A stretch of DNA of 64,000 bases from Rhynchopus sp. YZ270_cl-10 (taxonomy: Eukaryota > Euglenozoa > Diplonemea > Diplonemida > Diplonemidae), in NCBI GenBank assembly GCA_964035575.1, contig OZ037859.1:1054001-1118000 (forward strand). The letters are read 5' to 3'. Positions 40,637-52,800 of this stretch are shown in pieces; position 1 is the first letter of the stretch; every line of letters starts with the position of its first letter. The position numbers and the translations under genes were made by a program. Below the pieces are notes generated by a model. That model ran no database searches. It was given only the letters and a program-made list of their open reading frames with translations, and had not been told where the DNA came from.

Positions 40637-43600
40637 ATGCTTCATGTCAATGAAGCGTCGGAGAAATGCAAATCCGTTACTGTTGCTGACGCTTTGCGGG
40701 ATTTGATGGGAGATGCGGTGCCTGAGGATGTACAGGTGGGGCTGAAGAAGAACGAGGTGTTGTTGAGCACTTTTGAACACGTTGTAGATGATGTGCTGCA
40801 GGGCATCTTTGACAAACGCTCCGATACATATACACAGGAGCCCGAGGCTATGTCAGACTATTTGCAGCATTCAGCATACCTCGTGCATGTTCCCTCGACA
40901 GACTGTGATGCCGAGGGTGCGCAAGCAGATGCCACCCCGGTGCTTCAGTTCTGCAGGCTGCTGTGCAAAGTGCTTGACACCGAGCATCCCCAAGCAGTAG
41001 GAGAGCCGAAGCTGCAGCTCGCATTTGTTCGCGCATATGTGAATGCCTACTCCGTGCTCTGCATTGCGCTGTACACCGCCGCGTTGCTGACACTGTGCAA
41101 AGGGCTGCAGGGTGCAGAGGAGCATGAGGAGGAGATCGAAGAGCTGATCCGGGATTCACTGCAGCGTGTGGCTGTGGAGACGCATGTGTACCGTGTGCTC
41201 TGTGGTGTGGACGATGCAAGTCAATGTCTCCTGAGGGATGTGGTGCTTGGCGACGCCTTCGACCGGTGTGTGCCCAGCACGCAGCTGCACAGTGCGGTGC
41301 GGCGGGTTGTGGTGTTGCTGTTGCAGCGGGACCACTTTGCGGAGATGGCGTTGTCGTGCAGCACATTCGACTCTGTGACGTCGCCGTCGCGCATCATCAC
41401 CGGGGTGCTGTGGAGCAGGTTGAAGTTCGGTGGCGAAGTGACCGCCTTTGGGGTGCTGCACGGACTGACGGACCCCCTCGACGTGTACAAGAAGTACTAC
41501 GAGTCAATGAAGACCAAGCACGGCGCAGAGGGCGACGCGCAGTCTGCAGAGGTGGCAAAGTTGCACCACAGCCGGCAGCAGCATGAAGAGTTCAACTTCT
41601 TCGTTGCCATGCACTGCTACCTCTCCTGCGAGAGCATCAGTGGCGCCGACACGCAGTCCGGCTTCGAAAAGCTCGGGTGGATGCTATCCGAGCGTTCCAA
41701 GTTGGTCCAAAAGCGCTTCCTCGGCTTCGTCATGGGCGCAGCCGCTTCCTTTGTAGGCTCCTTCTGGGATGCAGAAGAAGAGAGCACCTCTACACAAACC
41801 GAGCCCGGCTTCTGGGCCACATACGGCTCGCTTCTTGGGGCAGACGTACAAATGCTTTACCTCCTCTTTACTTGCCGTTCCCTTGTCCTTCAAATGGAAA
41901 TGAAGCGACAAGAAATGGACTCGTCCGACCAGTTCGGACACAGTAGGTTGGTGCAGGCGGTCCGTTCCGCTGTTGTGTCGATCCTGCCGCGGATGGATAA
42001 GCTTTTGAAGGGGTTGCCTTTCTGGCGTCCGAAGGATTGGGACTTCATTTCGCAGGTGACAACATGGATGTTGGACGAGGAGATCGAGAAGGTGCGTCGC
42101 AGTAGCCCTGCCTCGTCTGCCATGCACCCTACGGCACAGGCGCAGAAGTGGGATGACATCTTCCGCATGGTCGCAGCATGCCCGGACCCCAGCTGCACCG
42201 AGCAGCTCCTGTCCACGCTGATCGACGCTGTCCTGTCCTCAGGGTCTGTCCCCATCCAGCGGTTCCTGGCGCACAGTTGGAAGAGACAACTGGTATGTTT
42301 GAGCGACTAACAACTGTTAACTTTTTTTGCGATTACCTATGAGAGGTGAATGCTCACCTTACCTTTTTGTGCAAGCAAGCAAACATGACACAAACCACCA
42401 CACAGACAAGCAACATCGTCGTCACACTCCAGAACGACCCAACCTACCCCAACGCCAGCACACTCTCGATCACCCTCCCTGCCACGTCGCAGGCAGGCAC
42501 CGCGTACCACACAGCGCGCATCGCGATGAAGTATGACCACCACACCCTACTGCAATACCGGCGAAGCCGACATTCTTTAACTTTCTAAACAACACAATTA
42601 AGACTAATCATCTGAAGCTTAGCTCATCTTTCCAACCTTTCTCTTCTCTTTTATCAACTTCTAACAGGTCAATCTCGATTTGCGTTGTGACTGGCTCCAA
42701 TGTGCATGGTCTGAGAACGTTCACACCTGACGTGGAGTTGCTGCAGGGGAATGCGATTCGCGTGACAACTGCACAGAACGTGCACACCTACCGGGTCTCC
42801 TTGGGGACTGTGCTGCGTGAGTGTGGTGCGACTGAAGAGCGCAACGTGCAGCTCGTTGTGGGGTACGCTGGCCTGCTGCCCCAGGTTCTGCGGTGCACTG
42901 CGAGCCCTGCCTCTGCGCTGCAGCTCCTCCCGCAGCACGCACACCAGGTGAACCCTGCTGGGATGATCTGCCGCCTGCTCCTTGCCAAAGGCGACGAGGC
43001 TTCGATACACAACCTCCTCGACGGACACGGCGTGCCGCATGCATACGAGCTTCTTGTGCAGTTCCTCACAAGACGTCTCGAGTACACCGCTGCTGCGCGT
43101 GTGTGCTACAAGATCGTGGAGAAGGTGCGCGGCTCCCCTCGTGCAGGCATCGAGCACCTCGAAGAAGCGCTCGCTGCCCTCTGCCTCTCACGCTCCCTCC
43201 TCGTCTCCTCCAAGGCAGAAGGCTTCAGCCTCCTCGCCGACGACCCAAGCAGTGGTGTCCCATCCTCCAACCGTGTCGGGCACGACGCAACCGAGTCCGG
43301 CTTCGTCACAGTGGAAATGCTATCCAACCGGAGGTGCACTCTCGAGGCCGAAATTGCATTGCTGAAGCGTTCCGAAGGCACTTCTCGTATGTAAGGGTGG
43401 AAATGGGGTGAAGGTTTATATTGTTTGTCAAAAATTTCGTCGCGAGGTCAGTGCCTGCGTCCGTAGGGATTTGTACTGTCAAAAGTCTTTTTTAGTTATT
43501 TTTCCAGTGCCTGAGTCCGCAGAACGGTGAGGCGTTTGCACTTTCAACTTCTTTTGTAATTCTTATGAAAATATCCCTCCGTTTTCTTTTTACAGCCCTC

Positions 43601-44870
43601 CAACTGCAGCAGCGTAGCAACAGCGAGCTTCTCGAAATGCTTGTTGAAAAGTCGCTTTACACCCAAGCGGTATGTGCCTCCTCCCCCTTTACCCCACACA
43701 TTCCCCTTTTCTGGTGACTAAGCACGAGAGGCTTAGGTTCATCTTATAAACTTTTCTTTTCTTTTTGATCTTTTTGGCTTCGTATTCATTCATTCTCTAT
43801 ACACCTCATCCCGCCCGATTTAAAAAGTTAAGCTCTCGTGGACAGTGTTGTTTCTAGACACCCCTATCCCGCTAAGGAGTTCCCCCCCAAAAAAAACTGA
43901 TACTAAATACACACACCACACAGGCACGCTTTGCCTCTACACGAAACCTCTCTTTGGCATCAATCTTCAAGGCCGCCACAGCAAAGTGCATGGAGACCGA
44001 CCTCGATACCCGCATCAAGAAGCGTACAAAGGTATGCCGCCCTCCCTTTGTCTGCAGTCCTTTCCCCATGAGGGAGTTTCCCCCCTGCCAGAATACTTAC
44101 AGCCAATATTACCAGAATTCTATCTCATTCCACCTGATTTTGACCTGGTAGCAGCTTCCACCAACACCGCCAAACTCTGGTCAAAATCAGGTGGCCATTA
44201 TAAAAAATCTCAGGCCTTATGGCTTTTTCCTCCCCCCCACCCCCCTCCACCTCAACAGGACAAACTCTGGAACGAGGTCTACGCGCTTCTCGGAAAGTAC
44301 TCCACACAGGAGACTGTCTGGCAGTACCACGTGACTGTTTGCGGTGTGGTGGTTGCCATGGGGGGGATTCCTTCTGGTACCGTGCTAGCGCCTCTCCGTA
44401 AGCACCGTCCGGACGCAGTGGTGCGGGTGTGTGCAGAGCATGGCAGCTGGGCCTCAATGGAGCTTGCGCTTGACTATACTCTGCAGTACTTCAAAGGGCA
44501 CGCCCAGCATAATGCGACCAGATTCCAAGAAGAAAACGGATTTGCCCCTTCTGCAGTCATCCCCGTCTCGCTCCTCGATTCGCTTATCACCCGATGCTAC
44601 ACAGTGCTTGACAAAGCAAACGCAGATGACACACCACAACATTTCTTCCGTCTACAGCTTGACCAACTCTTGCAATATTGGGATGGATGCCCTCCACCGC
44701 TAAAGAAAATTCAGGTAGTAGCAGAACGTCCGAAAGCAAAACCAAAGGTAAGGGCCGAAACAACCATGCCCCCTCCAGACGCGAAGCTTGGAGTTGCAGG
44801 ATTCAAAGGAGGGTTTGGCGCAGCAGCGGGCGGGCTATTTGGTGGAAAGCCGGCACAATGGGGTTCATAA
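40637..44870 (+). CDS. Nup160/Nup120-like nucleoporin, six exons, about 1097 aa
   Basis: Exons 40637-42292, 42406-42530, 42668-43386, 43596-43669, 43924-44031 and 44259-44870; all introns are GTATGN-YAG and phases match. The C-terminal half follows the Nup160 pattern: YELLVQFLTRRLEYTAAARV (family: LYxFLxxRRxYxxAAxxMY), a helical stretch, VEMLSNRRCTLEAEIALLK, then ELLEMLVEKSLYTQA with ARFASTRNLSLASIFKAAT (family: GLFxxAxxLAxxFxLxxxxVFxxLTxxC), WNEVYALLGKYSTQETVWQY and a terminal helical region. Nup160 is a Y-complex scaffold of the nuclear pore. The first 550 residues are helical. No N-terminal beta-propeller is visible, and the gap to SHQ1 is too short for one, so the protein is short for its family or its propeller is encoded elsewhere. 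The first exon may begin at 40603 after an acceptor. Introns 2-4 carry dispersed hairpin elements. Confidence 0.65.
42602..42655 (+). repeat. Family A hairpin element in Nup160-like intron 2
   Basis: GACTAATCATCTGAAGCTTA, then GCTCATCTTTCCAACC and CT-rich sequence. It ends about 12 bases before the acceptor AACAG at 42667, so its pyrimidine tail may double as the splice tract. Confidence 0.65.
43446..43565 (+). repeat. Two tandem family C hairpin elements in Nup160-like intron 3
   Basis: The first is CAGTGCCTGCGTCCGTAGGG, then TTTGTACTGTCAAAAG and a T run. The second is CAGTGCCTGAGTCCGCAGAA, then GGTGAGGCGTTTGCACTTTC, AACTTC and TTTT. They lead to the acceptor TTTTTACAG at 43595. Confidence 0.7.
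43712..43768 (+). repeat. Family A hairpin element in Nup160-like intron 4
   Basis: GGTGACTAAGCACGAGAGG, CTTAGG, TTCATCTTATAAAC, then TTTTC repeats. A perfect CTAAGC/GCTTAG stem around ACGAGAG; this is the best example of the family. Confidence 0.85.
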
Positions 44871-45410
44871 AATTGAGAGGTGGGGTGTCAGATGAGAGAG
44901 AGAGAAGCAAAAAGCGCAACGAAAAGTGTTCGTTTGACACTACCTTTCTTGGGGGGTGGGGTGGAGGGGAGGGGGGTTTGTGAAAAAGGTGGGGATAAAG
45001 GTGTGGAAGGGTGATCTGGTCCTTCCTTCTTATTTCTTCATCGTTTTTTTAGAGGGGATTGTTGTTGTCTCTGGTTTCAAATGGGGGTTTTGTGGTTGAA
45101 CTGAAAGGATTGCTCATTTCAAGTGTTTTTTTCTCCTCTTTTTTTTATGTTAGATGTGTATGCATTGAAAGCATATTTATCTTTCATTTTCTTTTTTTGG
45201 GGTTCTTCGAACGGAGTCATCAAGAAAATAAAAAAGCATACTTCAGTACAAGTGGGAGAGATGATAGAAGAATTAAAAAGGCACAAAAACGTATTTTTTT
45301 TTTGTGCATATCCACCCTAAGCCTCCCTAACGAGTTTTTAAGATAGATACCGATGTCTGCTTACGCCTTCTATCTTTAGGGGATTTTTTAGACTATTTTG
45401 GGGGGGGGGG
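44871..45410. other. Spacer between the Nup160-like gene and the hAT-like element
   Basis: No gene supported. T-rich, ending in an 11-base G run that forms the left flank of the hAT-like element. Confidence 0.5.
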
Positions 45411-45670
45411 CAGTGTTGGCAGAGTACGTGTCCAATTTCAAAAAGTACGTAAAAAGTACAATAGTACAATAGTACAAAAAGTACGTAAAAAGTACAAAAA
45501 ATACACAAAAAGTACATCTGGGTTTGTGGCCGGGTTTGTGCAGCTGGTGTACCAGTGTGGGGGCAAAAAAAAAAGGTTTGGGGGCAGTGTTGGCAGTACG
45601 GAAAATGCTCAGTGCACAGAGCTATAAACGGCTTCTCAAGAATGTGCGCGTGGTGGGCTCTGGGCGACCT

Positions 45671-45706
45671 TATGGTACTATGGTACTATGGTACTATGGT
45701 ACTATG
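45671..45706. repeat. Short GGTACTAT tandem, four units
   Basis: Four copies of the 8-mer GGTACTAT. It shares the GGTAC core with the minisatellites at 5863 and 47203. Confidence 0.85.
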
Positions 45707-46179
45707 GCCGAGTTGTCGCAACTCCGTGTGCTCAGACCACTAGTAGGCACCACCTATGATGCCTACATAGCCCAGAAGACGGCCACTTCCAGACTTCGGG
45801 CGGTTTTGAGCACTACCCCTTCCTTAGTGGGTGATTTTCCCGGGCAAAAACAAAACCCACTCTTAAGCAAATTACAAAATGACACCCCCCACTGTCGGGG
45901 ACATGTCAAGGACATGTCAATATGGGCCCTCTCCGGAACACCATTGAATAACAAAAAACCTTTTTTGAGTGTGATTGGGGTGAAGAGAGGGGAAATACGG
46001 ATTTTGCTTCGAATTCCCAGGGTAAAATATAGGGTCATAAAGTACGGATTTGGGCGCCAAAAAGTACGTCAAAAAGTACAAAAGTACAAAGTACAAAAAG
46101 TACAACGTACACGGCGGGGTCCGCACACCCCGAGGGTCCGTAAAACGGCATGTTAGGACACTCCCTCTTTACGGAGTGT

Positions 46180-46255
46180 CATTACGTACCCTAGGGTCCG
46201 TAATTACGTACCCTAGGGTCCGTAATTACGGACCCTAGGGTACGTAATTACGGAG
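46180..46255. repeat. CCTAGGGTCCGTAATTACGG palindrome cluster, left
   Basis: Repeated, mutually complementary GTACCCTAGGGTCCGTAATT units. The same words occur at 49487-49600 near the right end of the same element. Confidence 0.8.
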
Positions 46256-46606
46256 CCTCCCAGGGAAAGGGACTCTCGAAAAATTTTTTTTGCCCCCGTT
46301 TAGGGCTAATTTCGACGATTTGAGGCCATTAAAAGCAAAATTTGGCACTTTTGAGCATCTGTGGGGGTCTAAAACGCAGTTTAGAGTACCACAATTTTTA
46401 GTGGGTTTTACCGAAAACAAGTCAATTTTTGGGCCGAAAAAAAAATTTTTTTGACATCACAAAATTGCCCTTGGTGGGCCTATGTGTCCTCAATGCTGGG
46501 CGAAAAATGCAAATATAGCTATTTTTAACTTTCACACACAATTTTAACGGGTTTTACCTGTGTACCTGTGTATCTGTGTATCTGTGTACCTGTGTACAGG
46601 ATATTT

Positions 46607-46985
46607 GTTGTGAAAGACATGCATTGAGGAGGGTAAGACAGTGGTCGCAGTTTGTACTTGATAGCATTACAACATTTAACTTCTCCACGGGGGTCTTGGG
46701 CCGTTCACTCGGTTCTACCTTGACTACCGGAAGATATTCTTGAGGCCTTTTTGGTCTCTAGAATATCCGGTCTTCCCGAACGGAGGCACACTTTGTGTGT
46801 TACTACGACCTGGCAACTTCCAGCAGTAGGTTAAGTAATCTTTCTTGTAAATTGTTGGATCATTATCTCCTCAGTGCATGAATGCCCCACGTGACTGGAC
46901 ACTTTTGTGTTTGTCATGTGGAGCTGTGGTTGCTTTTTCACGACTTTTTTCCTTGTACACCAGTGTACCGTGTACCGGGGTACCT
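46607..46985. repeat. Block Y, copy inside the hAT-like element
   Basis: Near identical to 5477-5870 and, in part, to 49022-49317. Begins GATATTTGTTGTGAAAGAC and ends just before a GTACC-rich junction. No conserved reading frame. Confidence 0.8.
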
Positions 46986-47202
46986 GGGCCGAAAATACAC
47001 CAGTACCCAGGTGCCTGGGTGCCCAGACACACCACTGTACCCAGAATCCAGTCTCCCACCCAGAAAACCTACTCATACACCAGAAAAGTGAAAATAGCTA
47101 CTCGATCAGAAAAGTCGGCTACTCGACCAGAAAAGTAGCTGGGAAAAGTTCAGAAAAAGCCAGAAAATTTCAACAAAACGCATTTTTAGGTTCTCGAAGA
47201 CA

Positions 47203-47522
47203 CTGGGTACTGGGTACTGGGTACTGGGTACTGGGTACTGGGTACTGGGTACTGGGTACTGGGTACTGGGTACTGGGTACTGGGTACTGGGTACTGGGTA
47301 CTGGGTACTGGGTACTGGGTACTGGGTACTGGGTACTGGGTACTGGGTACTGGGTACTGGGTACTGGGTACTGGGTACTGGGTACTGGGTACTGGGTACT
47401 GGGTACTGGGTACTGGGTACTGGGTACTGGGTACTGGGTACTGGGTACTGGGTACTGGGTACTGGGTACTGGGTACTGGGTACTGGGTACTGGGTACTGG
47501 GTACTGGGTACTGGGTACTGGG
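47203..47522. repeat. 7-bp minisatellite TGGGTAC, about 45 copies
   Basis: Perfect tandem array of about 320 bp. The unit is one base shorter than the CTGGGTAC array at 5863-5972. Open frames across it are an artefact of the period. Confidence 0.95.
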
Positions 47523-48065
47523 CACCCAGAGAAAGCACCTTAAAAGCAGCGAAGGCGCAGGTTACGGGGAAGACAAGGTATGTAATTATATTTAACTTTC
47601 AGTTACTAGTGAAGATTGAACAAAAAAATGCCGCATATTTCAACTTGTTCGTGTTTTCAACTCGAAATAAACGCGTAATGTTCACACTATTAAATAGCTA
47701 TTTTTTTACGCACCAATCATTTTGTGTCACCTCATGACATGAAGGAGGAAATAGAAACAAAGCATTTTGAACACACTTGCGGTTCTGGGGACGAACCGCG
47801 CTGCAGAGCCACTCCTCAGGTCGAGGTGTGTGCGTTTCACCACAACCTCTCCCATGGGTTTTATCGTGTGATGAGTGTTACGTTTCTATTTGGTTCCACA
47901 GGCGCTCGTTACCTGCTTCACATAATTCACCTCGCTTCACTCGAACCATTTGTGCAGCAGGTCACTCTCTCGACCTGTAGCGTGGAAAAAATCTATCTTA
48001 TTTCACGGCAATAAATAGCCTTTTTTATTAACCTCACCTTTCCCGACTACTACGTTTGTATACCA

Positions 48066-49317
48066 TAACTTAATCACACCCCACATTTACACTTATACAG
48101 GATCGTGAAGTCTGAACTGCACCCGCGATTGCGATGAGAAGCTTCACCGCGGTCCGACATTCAACAACTCAAAATCTACCCGCATCAATCTATTCTGAGT
48201 TTGCGGACGAAGATCTGGGTGGAGGGGGGTGGGTACACTTAGTCAGTCACTGCTATAGCCATTGACCAAGGGAGCATAGCTAGTGCAAGAAATTCGACTT
48301 TGGAAACCTTCCGGAAAGTCTGTCCTCTGCTTGCGGAGGACTAGACACAAGAAAATATTGCGTTCCCCCAGAAAACCAGTGCACAATTCACACTCCTTGT
48401 GGGTGGTCTTGTTGCCTTTTTGGTCAACAGTAATTTTGGCCCAGGCATGCTCTTGAAGCATGACAATTTAGTGTGTATGGGGCAGGGTGTTGTTTTGTTC
48501 TGAATTCTCTTTGTTATAACATCTAAGTCAATCGCGGGTGGTGGTTTGTGTAGCGTGAGGCACTCTTTTTAACAAACTTCCTGCGGCTGCTAAAGTGTTA
48601 TTTCTTCGGATTTAACAACGTACAGCGTAACATAGTGGATTAGCCTGGTCGACACAACCTTTGATAGCTATGGGATAACCAACCCCCTTCGACCCCTCGT
48701 GGGTTCACTGAACAAGCCCTAGTGGTAGTTAAACGCGATTGACATTTACATTCCTAAAGATGAAAGAACAAGACAACACTTCTGTACCCGCGCATCAAAA
48801 TTGTGGAAAACTTTGCACCCCAAACACCCTCAACAACGCCCGCCAAAAGGCGCCCCTTGTTGCTGGGACTTGGTTCTCATTGATACACTGCACAGCAGGC
48901 ATTCCTCTGAGTCCAACGCAGTTTGGCCTGTCTGCAGCGTTGCACCGAAGGTGCACGAAGACAGGGTCTGGTGGTAAATTTTGCGTCTCGCATTCCCTCA
49001 GGGAAGTTTAAAAACTCTTGAGCTCGGTTTGTTGTCAAAGAAATATTCCACCATGTATTGAGGAGGGTAAGACAGTGTTCGCAGTTTCTACTTGATAGCA
49101 TTACAACATTTAACTTCTCCACGGGGGTCTTGGGCCGTTCACTCGGTTATACCTTGACTACCGGAAGATATTCTTGAGGCCTTTTTGGTCTCTAGAATAT
49201 CCGGTCTTCCCGAACGGAGGCACACTTTGTGTGTTACTACGACCTGGCAATTTCCAGCAGTAGGTTAAGTAATCTTTCTTGTAAATTGTTGGATCATTAT
49301 CTCCTCAGTGCATGGTA
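48066..49317. repeat. Shared non-coding block X then Y, second copy
   Basis: Collinear with 4560-5760 at high identity. It differs mainly by small changes and by loss of the segment around 5440-5490. It ends within block Y at CTCAGTGCATGG. Confidence 0.8.
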
Positions 49318-49848
49318 GAAGACGTCTTTGACAACTAACCGAGCTCACGACTTTTTTCGGTATGTAACTTGGGATAGGCCCACATGATCATGGTCTATCA
49401 TGTGGTACCTGTGTACCACTCGGTTTGCTCCCAGGGCTTTTCGACCAGCAGTCACACATCCAAACAGTGATTTCCCACCTTAGACCACGTAATTACGTAC
49501 CCTAGGGTCCGTAATTACGGACCCTAGGGTCCGTAATTACGGACCCGGGTCCGCACTTGAGGGTCCGTAAAGAGGGTCCGTAAAATTTACGGACCCTCGG
49601 GTGTGTGGACCCCGCCGTGTACACGTACTCTGCCAACACTGGGGGGGGGGGGGGGGGGGGGCTTATCCAACCCCTCCCTGGGATTGCCACCACACACCAC
49701 CCTCTTCTGTACAGGAACAACACACACGGCGACCCCTTTTCTACCTTTTTCTTAGAATAGGAATTGTTGCCTGAAACAACAGCCATCTCGTCTTGGCTTG
49801 TTACCCCCCCGCCCACCCCCTTATCGGTGGTAATTTGAATAATCTAAG

Positions 49849-52800
49849 ATGCATCAGTCAGCTAACCATTGCGGGTTTAACGGCTCGCGGACGTTGTTTG
49901 CGCTTGTGCACAACAACTCTGTCAGAGTATGTCTGTAGACCTTTTGCTGTGCGACACCAAATGTGATCAAGGGAACTAAGCAATAAAAGGCTTGAGTTCA
50001 TCTTAGAAATTTTTCTCTCTTTGTAAGAAACTGCCACTTTGTAATCCTGGTATCTTTTTTTTGTATTGTGCTTTCATCCAGCTGGCATCGTACATGGGTC
50101 AGCGAGAGGTGCCTGCATTAATAACATCACATTTTTTTTGTCAAAATAAAGGGTGCATATATTTGCACCCTCTCAAATATTTTCTGTTCAGCCTTCAATT
50201 CCCTTTTATATTAAACCACAACCTCTCTCTGCAGATTTACAATGTGCATTCCGGGGCTTTGGAACGGACGTTGACACCACCGAACAGCATGTCGCATGCT
50301 GTCAACGTGGTGTGCTGGGGTGAGGTGGCGGGCAGCGACGTCGTTGCGCTTGGGTGCAACAGCGGGTCGGTATGTTTCCTTTCCCCCACCACCACCACCA
50401 CCACCACCGCCTCTTTTTGCAATACCACCACTGTCAACCCCTTTTGGTGAAATACCAACATCAAGACTAAGGTGGAACATCATATAGACTTTCTTTGTGC
50501 ACCTTTCTGCATTCTCCATGCACCGCCATATTCTGCGCAAGAATTACCCCTAATAGTTATCAAAATACACCACCACGCCACCCCCCATAGGTGTTCGTTT
50601 GGGATGTGAAGAGCGAGGCACAGCTCTACGAGGCTGTGCTGCCGACCCCTGTTGAGTCTGTTACATTCGATGCAGCAAGCCAGCTGTACGTCGCAACAAA
50701 GCAGCGTCTGCGTGTGGTCACATTTGGGGCTGGGGCGCCCGTAGAGAGCGAAGCGGATCTGCCTAAGGGGACCAACACAATTGCCGTGCACAACGGGAAC
50801 GTGGTGGTGGGGGCGAAGAAGCTGTGCGTGGTCAAGGCGGAGAAGGGGGCAAAGAAATTCCCTGTGCTTCTGAAGTACACCGGGCATGCTGGGGTGGCAG
50901 CGCAGGTGCGCTTTGTGGATGACGCGCGGTTTGTCTCCTTCGCAGATGAAGAGCAGTACGTCTCACTGTGGAACTGCGACGAGGCTGCCGCAGGGAAGGA
51001 TGTGAAAAGACCACCGGCACACTCCTTCCAGCTCCTCAACAAGCCCCTCGCAGTGGACGTCGTTGCCAAGGATGTGATGTGCCTCACCGAGAACGGCGCC
51101 ATCCAAATATTCGACCTCGAAAAAGACGCCTCCTCTGTCGTGAAGTCGCACACCGTCGACGCAGAGTCGGCCGCAAGCATCCTCTCCTCCTGCTTCCTCG
51201 ATGCCAACGACATCCTCGTTGCCAAGGGCACCCTCGCGGCACCCTTCTTCGAAAGAGTCAGTGTCAAGGCCAACGGAAAGTACGTCGCAAACGTTTCCAT
51301 AGATCTGACAGGAACCGACGTCTCCATCCTCGACCCCTCCAAGCAAAAGACCTCGAAAAAACGGAGAAATCTTGACGACGCCACGCCCATTGCAGGCGAA
51401 ACCGTTAACGAAGATGTCATTGAACGCACAATCAGCAAAATCGACCAGCTAGGGTTCAAGAAGGCAGAGCTTCTGAGAAGGCAGAACGCAGACCCTACCA
51501 AAGAAAAGATTAGACTGACACAGCCGCTTCAACAGGCACTGTCAACAAAGGACACCAAGCAGCTTAACGACCTGCTTAGCGAGGGTATCAAGAGAAATGT
51601 TATTGATGTGACGGTATGCACGACAGGCCTTATTTTCGAAAATTATTTTTACACACAAAGTGTTATTGGAAACTAAACAACACAACACCAACAGGTTAAG
51701 GCGTTGGAAAGAATCCCTGCATTGCAACTCTTGAGGGAATGTGTGAAGCGGTTTCAAAACAAATCCAATGCAGCAACGGACATGGTATGATGCCTTTCAT
51801 TTGATTTTTAGTGGCTTATACATAAGAAGTGTAGGATTCCCGCAACACCTTTTCTCATGAGTCATTTGAGGTGTCTGCATCAATCAACTATTCTTTATTT
51901 GTACATCTGGCAGCTTTTTGAAGGTGACTTAGCGAGAGAGGACTCAAAACGTTGCCATTTTTTTGTTCTCTTTTTCGCATTTATATTTTGCTTTCTCTTT
52001 TTGCTTCAAAACGACATGCTTTTTTTTTTTAACCCACACAGCTTCCCTGGATCCGGTCCGTTCTTGCACTGCACCCCCAGCACCTTCTCTCCCTGCCTAA
52101 CCTCGATGCCATGCTCGGACCTCTTCAGGTATACTATGTGCTATGTTTTGGAGAACAACAAAAACCACCTTCTACCCAAGGAAAATAGACGTTGTGCCCA
52201 AACAACGTAGCTTTGGCCAAACGTTCCTTTCTTTACAGTGCTTGCGTCTGCCGGTGTATGGTGAGGTGTTTTTATTCACTTTCAACTTCTCTTTTCTGTG
52301 TAATGGAAAATGAATGGGTTAAAAATTTTCGTGAGTGAACTTTTGGACAGTGGAGATTGCACAACTGTGGCAACTACACTACTCCAACAATTTATCAAAA
52401 AAAAGATGTGGCGTATCTTGCTATTGTTGTTATCAAATTCATTACATTGTTTACTCCACACACACATCTCGTTTTCCTTCACAGAGTGCCTTTTTTTCAC
52501 TTTTTGTCCCCCTTTTTTAAAGCTTTTCTACAATTTCCCCATCACAGAGTGTCATTGAGTCGCATCTCTCGACGTACCACCAGCTTGCCTTGATGAAGGG
52601 ACGTCTTGACGTTGTTATCGGACGGTCGGAGACACTGAGGGTATGTCCACGGAAGACTATAAATGGGCGAAAGCCAAATGGAATATCAATAAAAGCGTGC
52701 AGGCCCGTGGCTGACCGTTATCAGATCTAAAATAATAAATGTACATCGACATTGAGAACAGATTTGTAAAGATTTGTCAAAAATTCCCAATTTTTTTAAT

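Larger units (their letters stand above)
45411..49641. mobile_element. hAT-like non-autonomous DNA transposon, 4.2 kb
   Basis: Perfect 21-bp terminal inverted repeats start CAGTGTTGGCAGAGTACG at 45411 and mirror at 49621-49641. CAGTGTTGGC ends and subterminal AAAAAGTACGTAAAAAGTAC words (45440-45515 and around 46065-46105) are typical of the hAT superfamily. At least eight G's flank each end, consistent with an 8-bp target duplication in poly-G. Both sub-ends hold CCTAGGGTCCGTAATTACGG palindromes (46180-46255 and 49487-49600). The interior carries blocks Y, X and Y again (46607-46985, 48066-49000, 49022-49317), shared with the element at 4191-6864, plus a 7-bp minisatellite. No transposase frame was found. 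Confidence 0.75.

Noticed and set aside
42406-42588. Separate small gene between Nup160-like exons
   Set aside because: It is bounded by YACAG and GTATGA sites and its phases join the neighbouring exons perfectly, so it is exon 2.
45524-46156. 210-residue frame inside the hAT-like element as a possible transposase
   Set aside because: No hAT dimerisation motif or catalytic pattern; it is built from GTAC and CGTAATTA repeats.
46907-47737. 276-residue frame with YWVLGTG repeats, and antisense QYPVPST repeats
   Set aside because: The 7-bp period of a minisatellite keeps all frames open; no flanking domain.
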